Part shown: positions 1 to 7,500 of the stretch, in pieces
Layout: each line of letters begins with the position of its first letter
Numbering within the stretch: position 1 is the first letter of the stretch
Assembly (NCBI GenBank): GCA_002293455.1
Contig: DBDH01000068.1
Span: 4,759-14,851, forward strand
Source of the DNA: Treponema sp. UBA937
GTDB taxonomy: Bacteria > Spirochaetota > Spirochaetia > Treponematales > Breznakiellaceae
Length of the DNA stretch: 10,093 bases
Reading direction: 5' to 3'
Made by a program: the position numbers and the translations under genes
Notes under the pieces: generated by a model
Database searches by the model: none
Seen by the model: only the letters and a program-made list of their open reading frames with translations
Told to the model about the DNA's origin: nothing

Positions 1-25
1 CCGAGTTTTGCAACAAGCTCAAACT

Positions 26-74
26 ATTCTCTATTTATATAAATGAAAAGGATTTATCTGTAAATTGAGAGAAT
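26..74 (-). terminator. possible end-of-operon hairpin
   Basis: Eleven bases past the DUF5107 stop codon there is an inverted repeat. ATTCTCT (26-32) pairs with AGAGAAT (68-74), and the stem continues as ATTTA (33-37) with TAAAT (61-65) across a two-base bulge. This gives about 12 AU-rich pairs and a loop of about 23 bases. The position suits an operon terminator, but no clear U-tract follows on the minus strand. It could be a processing or stability hairpin, or chance in AT-rich DNA. The rest of 1-84 shows nothing else. Confidence 0.3.
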
Positions 75-84
75 CCGCCGCTTT

Positions 85-2172
85 TTACACTTTTTCCGTA
101 AACATGCGAAAATCGATTTCCGCCGGCGGCACAAGAACACCTTCAGCAATTGACTTTTTGATCTCTTTAAGCGCTTGATCCTTGCTTTGCCCTTCCCTTT
201 TCACAAGTTTATCAGCCTCGCACTCTATCCATAAATCGATGAGGGTGGTATTTCCTTCGCGTATGCGGGCAGGTTCCTTCGCGAAAATCGCGGAAAGCAA
301 TTGATCATTACCGTAACGATAAGCGATAACAGCCGCAGCATCCAACAGCGACCCTTCGAGATTTTTGATTCCAAACTCATCAATATATTTATTGATGATT
401 AAAGCAGCTTCTTCGGACCGGTGTAATTTTATCAGCAAAGAAACGTATTCTTCGGCTATCGCCAGATCACCGTGTCCGTTATATAATAAATCAGCGAAAA
501 AAGTAGTACGTTGATAGTAAGCCCGCGCAGTGTTTCTCTTTCCGGCTTCTTCATAAACAAAAGCAAGATTACGGTAAACCCAAGAGTTTTGTGCTATCCC
601 GCGTGAACGATTCCAGGCGCCAATCGCGGATGTTTTGTTCCCTGCTTCGTATTCGATAACGCCTATATGATACGGAATCAGCCAATTTTCTGGAAACTTT
701 TTTTCAGCTTCCAGAAGAATTTCTTTCCATTCAAGATCGGCCATAAAAGAAGCGGGGGCAGTCCACGGATCATCCGCTTTTGGAACGGGTATTCCATCAA
801 GAAGCAAATTCCAGAAACGCTGTTCTTCCGTTATTGATGACAAAGGAAAAAGAAAACCCGGTGCGGGCTCTCCGTTCAGGTTTCCGCGCATTTTGCATTC
901 AAGCGCTCCCCAGCCGCTCCCGGCACTTACTATTTTATCTACCTGCCTTTGACTACACTGCCTGATATCTTGCAGTGTGCCTTGCAGCTTTTCCCCGGAG
1001 AACAACGTTGACACATCGGAGGATACGTTCCGCACAGCTTCCATGTAGGACAAACCATGAACTTTTTCAGGTTCAACCAGCAGGGCGGAAAAACCCTGCA
1101 CCCAATCGACTGTTCCGTTTGGAGGAATCACCGATGTATGAAGCTGGGTCGGCGCAAGTCCCGCTTGTAGTTCCAAATAACGCTTTTCCTCACAAGACAA
1201 AAATTTCTGCCAGCGCCGCCCGCCGCGTCCCGATCCCCAGCAGAACATTTTTCTATATATAAGCGGCGCGGTTGAAGCTTCCGCAAAAGTATAGCCGTCT
1301 TTGTATACAGCGCATTCCCACGGGAAAGTTTTCTCATTGGCGAGAACACGGTCACACTGAAAAAAATATTCGTTGGAATAATCAGAAAGAGAAGGATAAC
1401 TTAAATCACTTTCCGGCAGCGTAGAAAGATAGGGAAGCCTTCCTCCGTCCATGAGCTTTGTTCCATCAGCCGTAGGGATGATATAGATTACTTCATCGGT
1501 GGGAGCTAAGACACGCACATCATCCGTTTCCGGTACAGCAGTATTCGTCCACCAATAAAGCGGTTTTTCTTTGTTTTCAGGATTTACAATATTCACATAA
1601 GCATACAACACAGATGCGTTATCGGGAAGATAAAAATCGATACGCCAGAAAAGGCGGGTCTGCCGCTCAAACTCCCATATCCGGAAAACTTCTGTCCCGC
1701 CGGGGGCGGTATACGTTCCAGAAAACATAGGAGAACAAGTATGCACGCTGTGGCCGAGCCTCCCGATATTCCATTCAATGCCGCCCGCAAACCATGCGTC
1801 TCTTATTGCAAGGTTCGCAGGCTGGAATACAGGATTGCGGTACACAATATCACGCTGATTTTTTTTATCATACAAAGCCCAAAGCCGTCCTCCAAGCGAG
1901 GGCAGAAATTCGGCTTTGAGAAAATCATTTTCAAGAACAACAGCAGGCAGACTATCAACAACACTCTTCCGTGTGTATCGATCCTGCCTCTTGTATGGAA
2001 GCATACGGAAGGCGGTTTCCTTTCCAAAAGACGCAAGTTTATCTTTCGGAAAAGAAGGCCCTGCCCTCACCGGGAGATCGCGGTTCCTGTCACGGAAAAG
2101 AGGCAGCGGATTTTCCCCGCCCAGCTTTGCCATAGAAACAGCAAGGCTGGAATTACGTACAACAGTTTTCAT
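85..2172 (-). CDS. DUF5107 protein with C-terminal TPR-like repeats
   Basis: A 695-residue cytoplasmic protein with no signal peptide or membrane segment. Residues about 70-370 resemble DUF5107, a galactose-mutarotase-like beta-sandwich family. Conserved-looking stretches are FLPSLGGRLWALYDK (89-103), NLAIRDAWFAGGIEWNIG (120-137) ending in GH at 140-141, WGSGRGGRRWQKF (312-324) and YLELQAGLAPTQ (332-343). Residues about 480-660 are helical and TPR-like (for example ENWLIPYHIGVIEYEAG and WVYRNLAFVYEEAGK), as is usual after DUF5107. The N-terminal ENPLPLFRDRN also fits full-length relatives, so the gene appears intact. It starts 6 bp after the permease stop with only a weak AAAGG upstream, so translational coupling is likely. 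A second ATG at codon 14 has no better ribosome site. The biochemical function is not established. Its place in a sugar-uptake operon suggests it acts on the imported sugar, as an inference. Confidence 0.88.
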   Translation of the reverse strand: MKTVVRNSSLAVSMAKLGGENPLPLFRDRNRDLPVRAGPSFPKDKLASFGKETAFRMLPYKRQDRYTRKSVVDSLPAVVLENDFLKAEFLPSLGGRLWALYDKKNQRDIVYRNPVFQPANLAIRDAWFAGGIEWNIGRLGHSVHTCSPMFSGTYTAPGGTEVFRIWEFERQTRLFWRIDFYLPDNASVLYAYVNIVNPENKEKPLYWWTNTAVPETDDVRVLAPTDEVIYIIPTADGTKLMDGGRLPYLSTLPESDLSYPSLSDYSNEYFFQCDRVLANEKTFPWECAVYKDGYTFAEASTAPLIYRKMFCWGSGRGGRRWQKFLSCEEKRYLELQAGLAPTQLHTSVIPPNGTVDWVQGFSALLVEPEKVHGLSYMEAVRNVSSDVSTLFSGEKLQGTLQDIRQCSQRQVDKIVSAGSGWGALECKMRGNLNGEPAPGFLFPLSSITEEQRFWNLLLDGIPVPKADDPWTAPASFMADLEWKEILLEAEKKFPENWLIPYHIGVIEYEAGNKTSAIGAWNRSRGIAQNSWVYRNLAFVYEEAGKRNTARAYYQRTTFFADLLYNGHGDLAIAEEYVSLLIKLHRSEEAALIINKYIDEFGIKNLEGSLLDAAAVIAYRYGNDQLLSAIFAKEPARIREGNTTLIDLWIECEADKLVKREGQSKDQALKEIKKSIAEGVLVPPAEIDFRMFTEKV

Positions 2173-2178
2173 GCGGAA

Positions 2179-3033
2179 TTAACCTTTAATCGCTCCCGCG
2201 GTAACTCCCTTGATGATCCGTTCCGACAAGAAAATGTACAGAACAAATGTAGGCAAGAACACAATTACCACGCTGGCAAACATGCCGCCCCAGTCGCCGG
2301 TATAGCGCATGGACTGAATCAAGTTATAAAGACCAACGGCAACCGAGCGCACATTTTGGCGGCTGGCAAATATCAGCGAAACAAAATATTCGTTCCAAAT
2401 AGTGATAAAATTAAAAACCGTAAGCGTCACCAAGCCCGGCTGCACCAGCGGAAACATGATCTTCCAGAAAGTGCCTATCGGAGAACAGCCGTCAATCGCG
2501 GCAGCTTCTTCATACGTAAAACTTAAACTTTTAAAAAACGACAACAGAAAGAAAACGGCAAAGGGTACATTCATCGCTGTATACAAAAACATCAGCACCA
2601 CACGGTTGCCGGTCAGCCTGAACATTGACGCGATACTAAAGAGCGGCATAATCAGCATGATCACGGGAATTCCCAACGCCGCTGCAAACATATTCTGAAT
2701 CAAAGTGTTTCCGCGGAAACGGAAACGCGATAAAGCATAGGCCGCAGGAGACGCAATAATTACAATCGCCGTACAAGACACTACTGTATACAAAAGCGAG
2801 TTCATAAAGAAAACCGAAACCCGCTGAGTCGTCCATGCTTTGACGAAGTTTTCAAAATGAAACCCGGTTTGAAATTCAAACATGTGATCCGAAAAGATTT
2901 CACCGGAAGTTGAGAAGGCCGCAAAAAATACCCAGCCTATCAATACAAAGGTAAAGATAACCCATATCATTACGAGCGCGTAACCGAAAAACGCGGAAAA
3001 ATGTTTTTTGTTCAAACTCAACTTTTTTGACAT
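2179..3033 (-). CDS. carbohydrate ABC transporter permease, MalG type
   Basis: A 284-residue inner-membrane permease subunit of a CUT1-class sugar importer. Hydrophobic segments lie at about 13-38, 77-100, 115-133, 145-168, 203-222 and 252-270, six in total as in MalG. The cytoplasmic EAA loop that docks the ATPase is clear: EEAAAIDGCSPIG (175-187) followed by FWKIMFPLVQPG. The C-terminus ERIIKGVTAGAIKG is typical of MalG-type proteins. I place the start at ATG 3033, one base after the upstream permease stop, because GGAGGTG lies just ahead of it. A longer reading from 3090 would overlap the upstream gene by 56 bp and adds an unrelated 19-residue leader. It should pair with the MalF-type permease encoded just upstream. 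Confidence 0.93.
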   Translation of the reverse strand: MSKKLSLNKKHFSAFFGYALVMIWVIFTFVLIGWVFFAAFSTSGEIFSDHMFEFQTGFHFENFVKAWTTQRVSVFFMNSLLYTVVSCTAIVIIASPAAYALSRFRFRGNTLIQNMFAAALGIPVIMLIMPLFSIASMFRLTGNRVVLMFLYTAMNVPFAVFFLLSFFKSLSFTYEEAAAIDGCSPIGTFWKIMFPLVQPGLVTLTVFNFITIWNEYFVSLIFASRQNVRSVAVGLYNLIQSMRYTGDWGGMFASVVIVFLPTFVLYIFLSERIIKGVTAGAIKG

Positions 3034-3034
3034 C

Positions 3035-3946
3035 TTACACCTCCGTTGCATCCTTGCGGACAATAAGACTTGTTGCAAAGAATACAACAACTACGCTTAA
3101 CATCAGAATAACGCCGATAGCCGCACCAGCCCCGCTGTCCCTGACAGTGGTTGCCGAGGACGAAGCCCCGAACACGAGCTGATACATATAATTTAACGGA
3201 GACACTGTATCGTTTGAAAGATTAACCGGACTGAACAACTGCCCCCACACAAAAAAGCCTACGGCAAAAACCGTCCACATAACAATATTCGTCCTGATGA
3301 CTCCCCGTATATTAGGAAGCGTTATATAGAAAAAACGCTGGAAAACATTTGCCCCTTCCAAAAAGGCCGCTTCAAAAAAATCTTTAGGAATTTGTTCGAT
3401 GCCGGAAATAAAAATCAGCATGTGATAGCCGACCATACCGAAAGAGTAGGCAGCAACCATGCTCCAGAAACGAAGCCCTGGACCTGTCCAGAGCGTCTTA
3501 CTCGCCTCGGTAAATCCCAAGGTATCAAAGATATTGTGCAAGAGGCCGTAATCGCTGTTGTATACATAGTTTATCCACATGGTTCCCATTGCGACGGCGC
3601 TTACAACATTGGGAAGATAAATCACACTGCGGAAAAATTTTGCGGCTTTTAGTCCGCCGGTCAAGGTTACCGCAAAAATCAGCGCCAGAATCATTACGCT
3701 CAATCCGCCCACAGACCAGAGTTTGCCGATATTTTTCAGCGACTGAATAAAAACCGGCGTATCAAAAAGTTTCAAATAATTAGCGGCGCCGTTAAAACTC
3801 CATTTTGAAAGCGGATCCGAAACGCTTTCCACCGCGAAAAAACTCATGATTGTAGTACGGATAGTTGGGTATAAAAAAACCACCACATAACACAGTACTG
3901 CAGGAGTTAAAAAAATAACAATTGCCGGTTTGTTTGGTTTCAGCAT
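3035..3946 (-). CDS. sugar ABC transporter permease, MalF/UgpA type
   Basis: A 303-residue inner-membrane permease, the partner of the following MalG-type subunit. The N-terminus KPAIVIFLTPAVLCYVVVFL followed by YPT is the usual first membrane helix of UgpA/MsmF-like proteins. Further hydrophobic segments fall at about 80-97, 107-125, 160-181, 219-238 and 273-295. The EAA loop reads EAAFLEGANVFQRFFYITLP (192-211), with Glu in place of the usual Asp before GA. The start is supported by GGAGGAAGG just upstream of ATG 3946. It lies 111 bp downstream of the binding-protein gene, and that gap contains two hairpins. The substrate class is a mono- or oligosaccharide, and the exact sugar cannot be read from the permease. 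Confidence 0.93.
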   Translation of the reverse strand: MLKPNKPAIVIFLTPAVLCYVVVFLYPTIRTTIMSFFAVESVSDPLSKWSFNGAANYLKLFDTPVFIQSLKNIGKLWSVGGLSVMILALIFAVTLTGGLKAAKFFRSVIYLPNVVSAVAMGTMWINYVYNSDYGLLHNIFDTLGFTEASKTLWTGPGLRFWSMVAAYSFGMVGYHMLIFISGIEQIPKDFFEAAFLEGANVFQRFFYITLPNIRGVIRTNIVMWTVFAVGFFVWGQLFSPVNLSNDTVSPLNYMYQLVFGASSSATTVRDSGAGAAIGVILMLSVVVVFFATSLIVRKDATEV

Positions 3947-3973
3947 ACCCTTCCTCCTGATACATTCGGAAAT

Positions 3974-3989
3974 TAGCGGTTCCCCGCTA
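3974..3989 (-). other. intercistronic GNRA stem-loop
   Basis: On the transcribed (minus) strand this is a perfect 6-bp stem, UAGCGG/CCGCUA, closed by a GGAA tetraloop of the GNRA class. It sits shortly upstream of the ribosome site of the MalF-type permease. With the larger hairpin at 4009-4042 it could block 3'-to-5' decay or attenuate read-through from the binding-protein gene. That role is inferred from position. Confidence 0.4.
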
Positions 3990-4008
3990 TTCTCATTGAT
4001 AATGAAAC

Positions 4009-4042
4009 AGCGCCGGCCTATTCAGCCGAACAAACCGGCGCT
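4009..4042 (-). other. hairpin after binding-protein gene
   Basis: AGCGCCGG (4009-4016) and CCGGCGCT (4035-4042) form a perfect 8-bp GC-rich stem with an 18-base loop, 15 bp past the binding-protein stop. The loop holds a competing CGGC/GCCG pairing. No strong U-run follows, so a full terminator is unlikely. Such hairpins between binding-protein and permease genes commonly stabilise the upstream transcript or allow partial termination. Confidence 0.45.
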
Positions 4043-4057
4043 TTGTTACACGTTCAA

Positions 4058-5302
4058 TTATCTCGCCATCGCGTCGGCGAATTGCTGGGCGTTAAACTCG
4101 CCGGTAATGAGTTTCGCGAAATTCTCTTTGATTTTCGCGTTGATTTCAGCGGTGTTTTCCATTCCGACCGCCCAGGGAAGCCGTTTGGTTGTAGCATCGA
4201 CAACCGCCTTTGCTTCCGCAAGAGCCGGAGGCCATTCAGAAGCGTTTGCCATAGGGATGCCGAGACTTTCACTCGCCAAAGCCGCGTCCCATGTGCCGGT
4301 GGTCAGCCACGCGACAAAGCGGAACGCTTCATCGGGGTATTTCGTGTTTTTGTTGATGCCGAAACACTGACTGCCGAAGTTATTTGCTTCGGGGCCGTCT
4401 CCCGTAGGATCAATAGCGGGGAACGCGAAGGAACCCCAGCGCATGTTGGGAGCATTTCCCTTAATTTCATTGGGAAGCCATGTTCCGTTCAGATACATAG
4501 CGGCTTTTCCCGAAGCAAAGTCATTAACCTGACCGGCAGGATACACGTTAGCAGCGGAAGACGGAGTAATATAGCCGTTCCTTGCCATGTTTTCCCAAAT
4601 CTGCCCGAATCTAAGCACTTGAGGGCCGCTAAAATCGTTGTTGTTAACCATCGCAAGCGTCGCGTCCATGCCGACAATACGGTCTATGACATAACCGAAC
4701 AAGGCGGCCATGTATGCGTCATCAACTACAAAGCCCGCAACGCCGATAGCCTTTAGCTTAGCGCAGACATCCAGCATTTCATCCCAGGTCTTGGGAAGGG
4801 AAACAATACCGGCTCTTTCAAAAAGACCTTTGTTATACATGGTTATAAAAGCAGAAGGCTGATACGGAATCGCCTTAACAGAGCCGCCGCCTATCTGTCT
4901 AGCCAAATCGAGCAGAGTCTTGTTAACAACCGCGCTAAAAGGCTGGCCGCCTGTAGTAGAGTACGTTTGACTGATATAGGAATCAAGCGGCAGAAGATAA
5001 TTGCCCCAGGTATTGTTCACCCGTTCAATATCTTCATCAAAAATGTCGATGGTTTCGCCGGCATCCAGCGCAGGCTGTAATGTCATACGAATATCCCGCC
5101 CGTTGAAATTGATTTCAACCGGAATGCCGGTTTCTTCTGTGAAGGCTTCGGCAGCACGAAGGATTACCTGCCCCTGCGGTTCGGCTTCATTCCACATGGA
5201 CCAGTACACCAATTTTGTGCCGGTTTCCTTTGTTCCGGAACATCCGGTGAATAACAAACCAATGCACAAACATGCCATAATTCCCATAACCAGTTTTTTC
5301 AT
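4058..5302 (-). CDS. sugar ABC transporter substrate-binding lipoprotein
   Basis: A 414-residue extracytoplasmic solute-binding protein of family 1 (MalE/UgpB-like). The N-terminus is a lipoprotein signal: MKKLVMGIMACLCIGLLFTG followed by the lipidated Cys21. The lipobox LFTGC is slightly relaxed at -2 (Thr). The mature part starts KLVYWSMWNEAEP, typical of the family, and the motifs AFTEETGIPVEINF, FASGKAAMYLNGTW and EAFRFVAWLTTG are characteristic. I choose ATG 5302 because GGAGGAG lies upstream and the signal peptide begins there. The ATG at 5338 lies inside a hairpin and would put 12 charged residues before the signal. It follows the kinase by 54 bp and precedes the permeases, as expected for a CUT1 importer. 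The ligand is presumably the same sugar or glycoside that the operon's enzymes handle. Confidence 0.94.
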   Translation of the reverse strand: MKKLVMGIMACLCIGLLFTGCSGTKETGTKLVYWSMWNEAEPQGQVILRAAEAFTEETGIPVEINFNGRDIRMTLQPALDAGETIDIFDEDIERVNNTWGNYLLPLDSYISQTYSTTGGQPFSAVVNKTLLDLARQIGGGSVKAIPYQPSAFITMYNKGLFERAGIVSLPKTWDEMLDVCAKLKAIGVAGFVVDDAYMAALFGYVIDRIVGMDATLAMVNNNDFSGPQVLRFGQIWENMARNGYITPSSAANVYPAGQVNDFASGKAAMYLNGTWLPNEIKGNAPNMRWGSFAFPAIDPTGDGPEANNFGSQCFGINKNTKYPDEAFRFVAWLTTGTWDAALASESLGIPMANASEWPPALAEAKAVVDATTKRLPWAVGMENTAEINAKIKENFAKLITGEFNAQQFADAMAR

Positions 5303-5316
5303 CTCGTCTCTCCTCC

Positions 5317-5346
5317 AAAAAATTTTACATCCGCGCATAACGCAGA
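5317..5346 (-). terminator. weak attenuator-like hairpin before binding-protein gene
   Basis: On the minus strand UCUGCG-UUAUG-CGCGGA (5346-5330) forms a 6-bp stem with one G-U pair. It is followed after seven bases (AUGUAAAA overlaps the stem end) by six consecutive U at 5322-5317. The U-run is further from the stem than in a classical intrinsic terminator, so partial termination or no effect are both possible. It lies between the kinase and binding-protein genes, just ahead of GGAGGAG. Confidence 0.28.
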
Positions 5347-5356
5347 CGCAGATTCC

Positions 5357-6469
5357 TTAATAAGGGCGTGCACGCAGTTCCCTAAGTATTACCGTGATCG
5401 AATCCCACTGCTTATCCATATCGCGAATCAACGCAATCTGATTCCGGGCGCGGTCAAGATTATGTTCTGGCCGCGCAATCTTGTAATATACATCGCCTTT
5501 AAGATAATCCGTTAAAAACCTAAGCGCCATAATCTGGGTAATATATCTTCCCGCTTCGGCAATGAGTTCCGATTCTTCGTCAATAAGGAAGCCGTCCGTT
5601 TCTGAAAGATAACCCTCTACAACAGCCGCGAAAAAAACCGGATCAAACTCAACAAGGGAAAGATCGGTTTCATCTTCCGCCGCCCTCGCCGTTACCGTGC
5701 GGATTAAATCGCCGACATCATAGAGAACAGTTCCCGGCATCACGGTATCAAGATCGGTAACGCAGATGCCTTCGGTCATTTCTTCATTGAAAAGAATATT
5801 GTTCATCTTTGTATCGTTATGACAGATACGCTCCGGGATATTTCCGTCTTTCAGTTTTTGAACGAGCGCCTCTCCCCTCGCCCGGTTTTCTTTCATAAAA
5901 GCTATTTCCGAGAAAGCTCCGGCGGCGCGTTTACAAACATCTTGTTCAAGGGCTTCATCAAATTGCTGATAGCGGACAACCATGTCGTGAAAATGAGGAA
6001 CGCAGTCATAAAGCCGGGGGCCGGGAAGATCGGCAAGCAGTTTCTGAAACTTTCCAACAGCGCAGCCCGCCATGCGCGCCTCTTTGGAAGATTCGGCAAG
6101 TTCGCAGGTTTTTACCCCATCAATAAAAAGATAGGTCCGCCACCAGCCGCCTTTTTCATCACGAACCCAAAGGGCCCCGTTTCGCGCGGGAACAACCTGA
6201 GGCGTCCTTTGACTTTTATCCGCAACGCCGGCAAGCTCAAGTTTCTTCAAAATATGAGACGTTATCCGATAGATATTGTCCATAACTTCATCGGGATGGG
6301 GAAAGGCCGTATCATTTATCCGCTGATGCAGGTAACGCACCGGAGTTCCCGCCTGATTCCAAAGGGAGACAAAAGTTCCATTGATGTGGCCTTTGCCGAA
6401 AGGAACAGCATCAATAAAATCACCATAAATAGAAAATTGATTTATTATCTTTTTCAGAAGTTCCAACAT
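5357..6469 (-). CDS. NahK-like anomeric sugar kinase (APH-fold phosphotransferase)
   Basis: A 370-residue soluble kinase of the aminoglycoside-phosphotransferase fold. The N-terminal lobe has a nucleotide loop, PFGKGHINGTF (23-33). The catalytic loop is CHNDTKMNN (216-224), giving the Brenner pattern H217-x-D219-x4-N224 with Asp219 as likely base. The metal-binding motif is TDLDTVMPGT (238-247). The HNDTK-x-NN plus DLDTVMPGT combination is the pattern I know from N-acetylhexosamine 1-kinase (NahK/LnpB of bifidobacteria, about 360 residues), which phosphorylates the anomeric C1 of GlcNAc, GalNAc and related sugars. Specificity here is inferred. Another hexose 1-kinase is possible, and antibiotic resistance is unlikely in this context. 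It is the first gene of the transporter operon, preceded by AGAGGAATAG about 11 bases before the ATG. A nucleotidyltransferase partner is not in the window. Confidence 0.87.
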   Translation of the reverse strand: MLELLKKIINQFSIYGDFIDAVPFGKGHINGTFVSLWNQAGTPVRYLHQRINDTAFPHPDEVMDNIYRITSHILKKLELAGVADKSQRTPQVVPARNGALWVRDEKGGWWRTYLFIDGVKTCELAESSKEARMAGCAVGKFQKLLADLPGPRLYDCVPHFHDMVVRYQQFDEALEQDVCKRAAGAFSEIAFMKENRARGEALVQKLKDGNIPERICHNDTKMNNILFNEEMTEGICVTDLDTVMPGTVLYDVGDLIRTVTARAAEDETDLSLVEFDPVFFAAVVEGYLSETDGFLIDEESELIAEAGRYITQIMALRFLTDYLKGDVYYKIARPEHNLDRARNQIALIRDMDKQWDSITVILRELRARPY

Positions 6470-6583
6470 GCTGCTCTATTCCTCTTTTCCATACTTTTAT
6501 TGTCAACCCAAAAGAGAACCCGTGGAATGGGAAAATAAAAAATAAACATGGACAAATGTGCAGTTTCACAATAAAATTAACTT
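6470..6583. promoter_or_regulatory. divergent control region between kinase operon and AraC gene
   Basis: This 114-bp region must hold the promoters for the minus-strand kinase operon and the plus-strand regulator. A consensus -35 hexamer TTGACA (6506-6501) points toward the kinase, but 17 bp later only AGGAAT is found. That weak -10 would leave almost no leader, as might occur at an activator-dependent promoter or by chance. For the regulator, TTGTCA with TGGAAT 17 bp later (around 6500-6528) is a weak candidate. CTCTTTT (6482-6488) and AAAAGAG (6510-6516) form a 7-bp inverted repeat flanking the TTGACA and could be an operator. AraC proteins usually bind direct repeats, and I saw no convincing one. 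Individual elements are uncertain. Confidence 0.4.
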
Positions 6584-7468
6584 ATGTCGAGTAAACTGAA
6601 TCTGTTTTTCGATGAAGAAGTACAGCGCCTCATCGACAGTTTCGCCTATTGTTTTCGGGTAAAAATCACCATTTTTTCTTCGGAAATGGAGGAACTCATC
6701 GTCGGACTGCAAAATCCGGGCTCGCAGTATTGCCAATTGATACAAAAAGGGCTCCGCTACCGGTATCGCTGTCTGCGCCAGGACAAATTGATGTGCGGCC
6801 ATTGCGCAAGCAAAAAAAGGCTCACGATTTATCAGTGCCACGGAGGATGTTCCGAAGCGGTGCTTCCTATGGAAGTCGAAGGAAAGATGATTGGTTACGC
6901 GATGCTGGGGCAGTTCCGGACAGTTTCGGCTGTTCCAAAGGACATTTTGCAGGAGTGGAAAAAAAATAATCTCGATGTAAATGAACTGTGCGCGGCCTTC
7001 ATTAACCAGCCATTTTTCGACGCGGAAAGCGTAAAAAATATGCTCCGCCTCTTTTCAATGCTCACCGCTTTTGTGATCACCCGCGATTACGTGCGGGTAC
7101 GTCATCCCACGCTTGCGGAAAATGTCCTCAGGTGGATTAACGATCATATCTCCGAACCGATTGAACTTGATGATGCTGTTAACGAACTCCGGAGAAGCAG
7201 ATCGGCAATTTCCCACGCGGTAAAAAAACAGCTCGGCCTTAGCTTTAAACAGCTCTGCACAATCATGAAAATTCAAAAGTTTGAAAGCATCATCGACGCA
7301 CAGCCGGATATTTCGATAAAAGACGCAGCCTCGCAGGTAGGCTACGAAGACCCGCTCTACTTTTCCCGAATATACCGCAAAGTACGCCTCTCATCCCCTT
7401 CAATTTATATGAAGTCAATGCGCGAACGGATGATTCAGGAATCACCGATTGGGCTTAGCAGGGATTGA
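6584..7468 (+). CDS. AraC-family regulator with PocR-type sensory domain
   Basis: A 294-residue cytoplasmic transcription factor. Residues about 6-165 match the PocR ligand-sensing domain style, including YQCHGGCSEAVLPMEVEGK (83-101) and IGYAMLGQF. There is a run of cysteines at 50, 63, 71, 74, 85 and 89, which could bind metal or respond to redox state. Residues about 178-280 form the AraC double helix-turn-helix. The first helix-turn-helix spans about 195-224. The second contains IKDAASQVGYEDPLYFSRIY (245-264), close to the family signature. The ATG at 6584 has no visible Shine-Dalgarno sequence; an in-frame stop at 6572-6574 excludes a longer form. It is divergent from the kinase operon and convergent with GH2, so it probably controls the kinase operon, and perhaps GH2, in response to a small sugar-related ligand. 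Confidence 0.92.
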   Translation: MSSKLNLFFDEEVQRLIDSFAYCFRVKITIFSSEMEELIVGLQNPGSQYCQLIQKGLRYRYRCLRQDKLMCGHCASKKRLTIYQCHGGCSEAVLPMEVEGKMIGYAMLGQFRTVSAVPKDILQEWKKNNLDVNELCAAFINQPFFDAESVKNMLRLFSMLTAFVITRDYVRVRHPTLAENVLRWINDHISEPIELDDAVNELRRSRSAISHAVKKQLGLSFKQLCTIMKIQKFESIIDAQPDISIKDAASQVGYEDPLYFSRIYRKVRLSSPSIYMKSMRERMIQESPIGLSRD

Positions 7469-7492
7469 GGCGTTATATCGGCATTGGTGATT
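7440..7492 (+). terminator. possible hairpin ending the AraC transcript
   Basis: AATCACCGAT (7440-7449) can pair with ATTGGTGATT (7483-7492) over 10 bp with one G-U pair, and TTCTTCG follows. The left arm lies inside the last codons of the regulator gene and the loop is 33 bases, both unusual for an intrinsic terminator. A terminator is expected here because the two genes converge, with 48 bp between them. Confidence 0.25.
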
Positions 7493-7500
7493 TCTTCGTC

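Noticed and set aside
1741..2526. 261-codon plus-strand reading frame
   Set aside because: It lies antisense across the start of the DUF5107 gene and the end of the MalG-type permease gene, both strongly supported. Its translation is basic, low-order and matches no family I know, and no ribosome site precedes it.
3034..3090. Longer N-terminus for the MalG-type permease
   Set aside because: It would overlap the upstream permease gene, and the internal ATG at 3033 has the proper ribosome site.
4043..4756. 237-codon plus-strand reading frame
   Set aside because: It is antisense to the binding-protein gene, with an arginine- and cysteine-rich translation typical of a shadow frame.
5357..6469. 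Aminoglycoside resistance gene
   Set aside because: The fold is shared, but the HNDTK-x-NN and DLDTVMPGT motifs and the sugar-transport operon point to a sugar kinase.
5819..6538. 239-codon plus-strand reading frame ahead of the AraC gene
   Set aside because: It is antisense to the kinase, whose catalytic motifs are unambiguous. The frame has no recognisable domain.
6548..6574. Eight-codon reading frame (MDKCAVSQ) just before the AraC gene, in the same frame
   Set aside because: It was considered as a leader peptide, but there is no ribosome site and no attenuator structure after it. Its stop only shows that the regulator cannot start further upstream.
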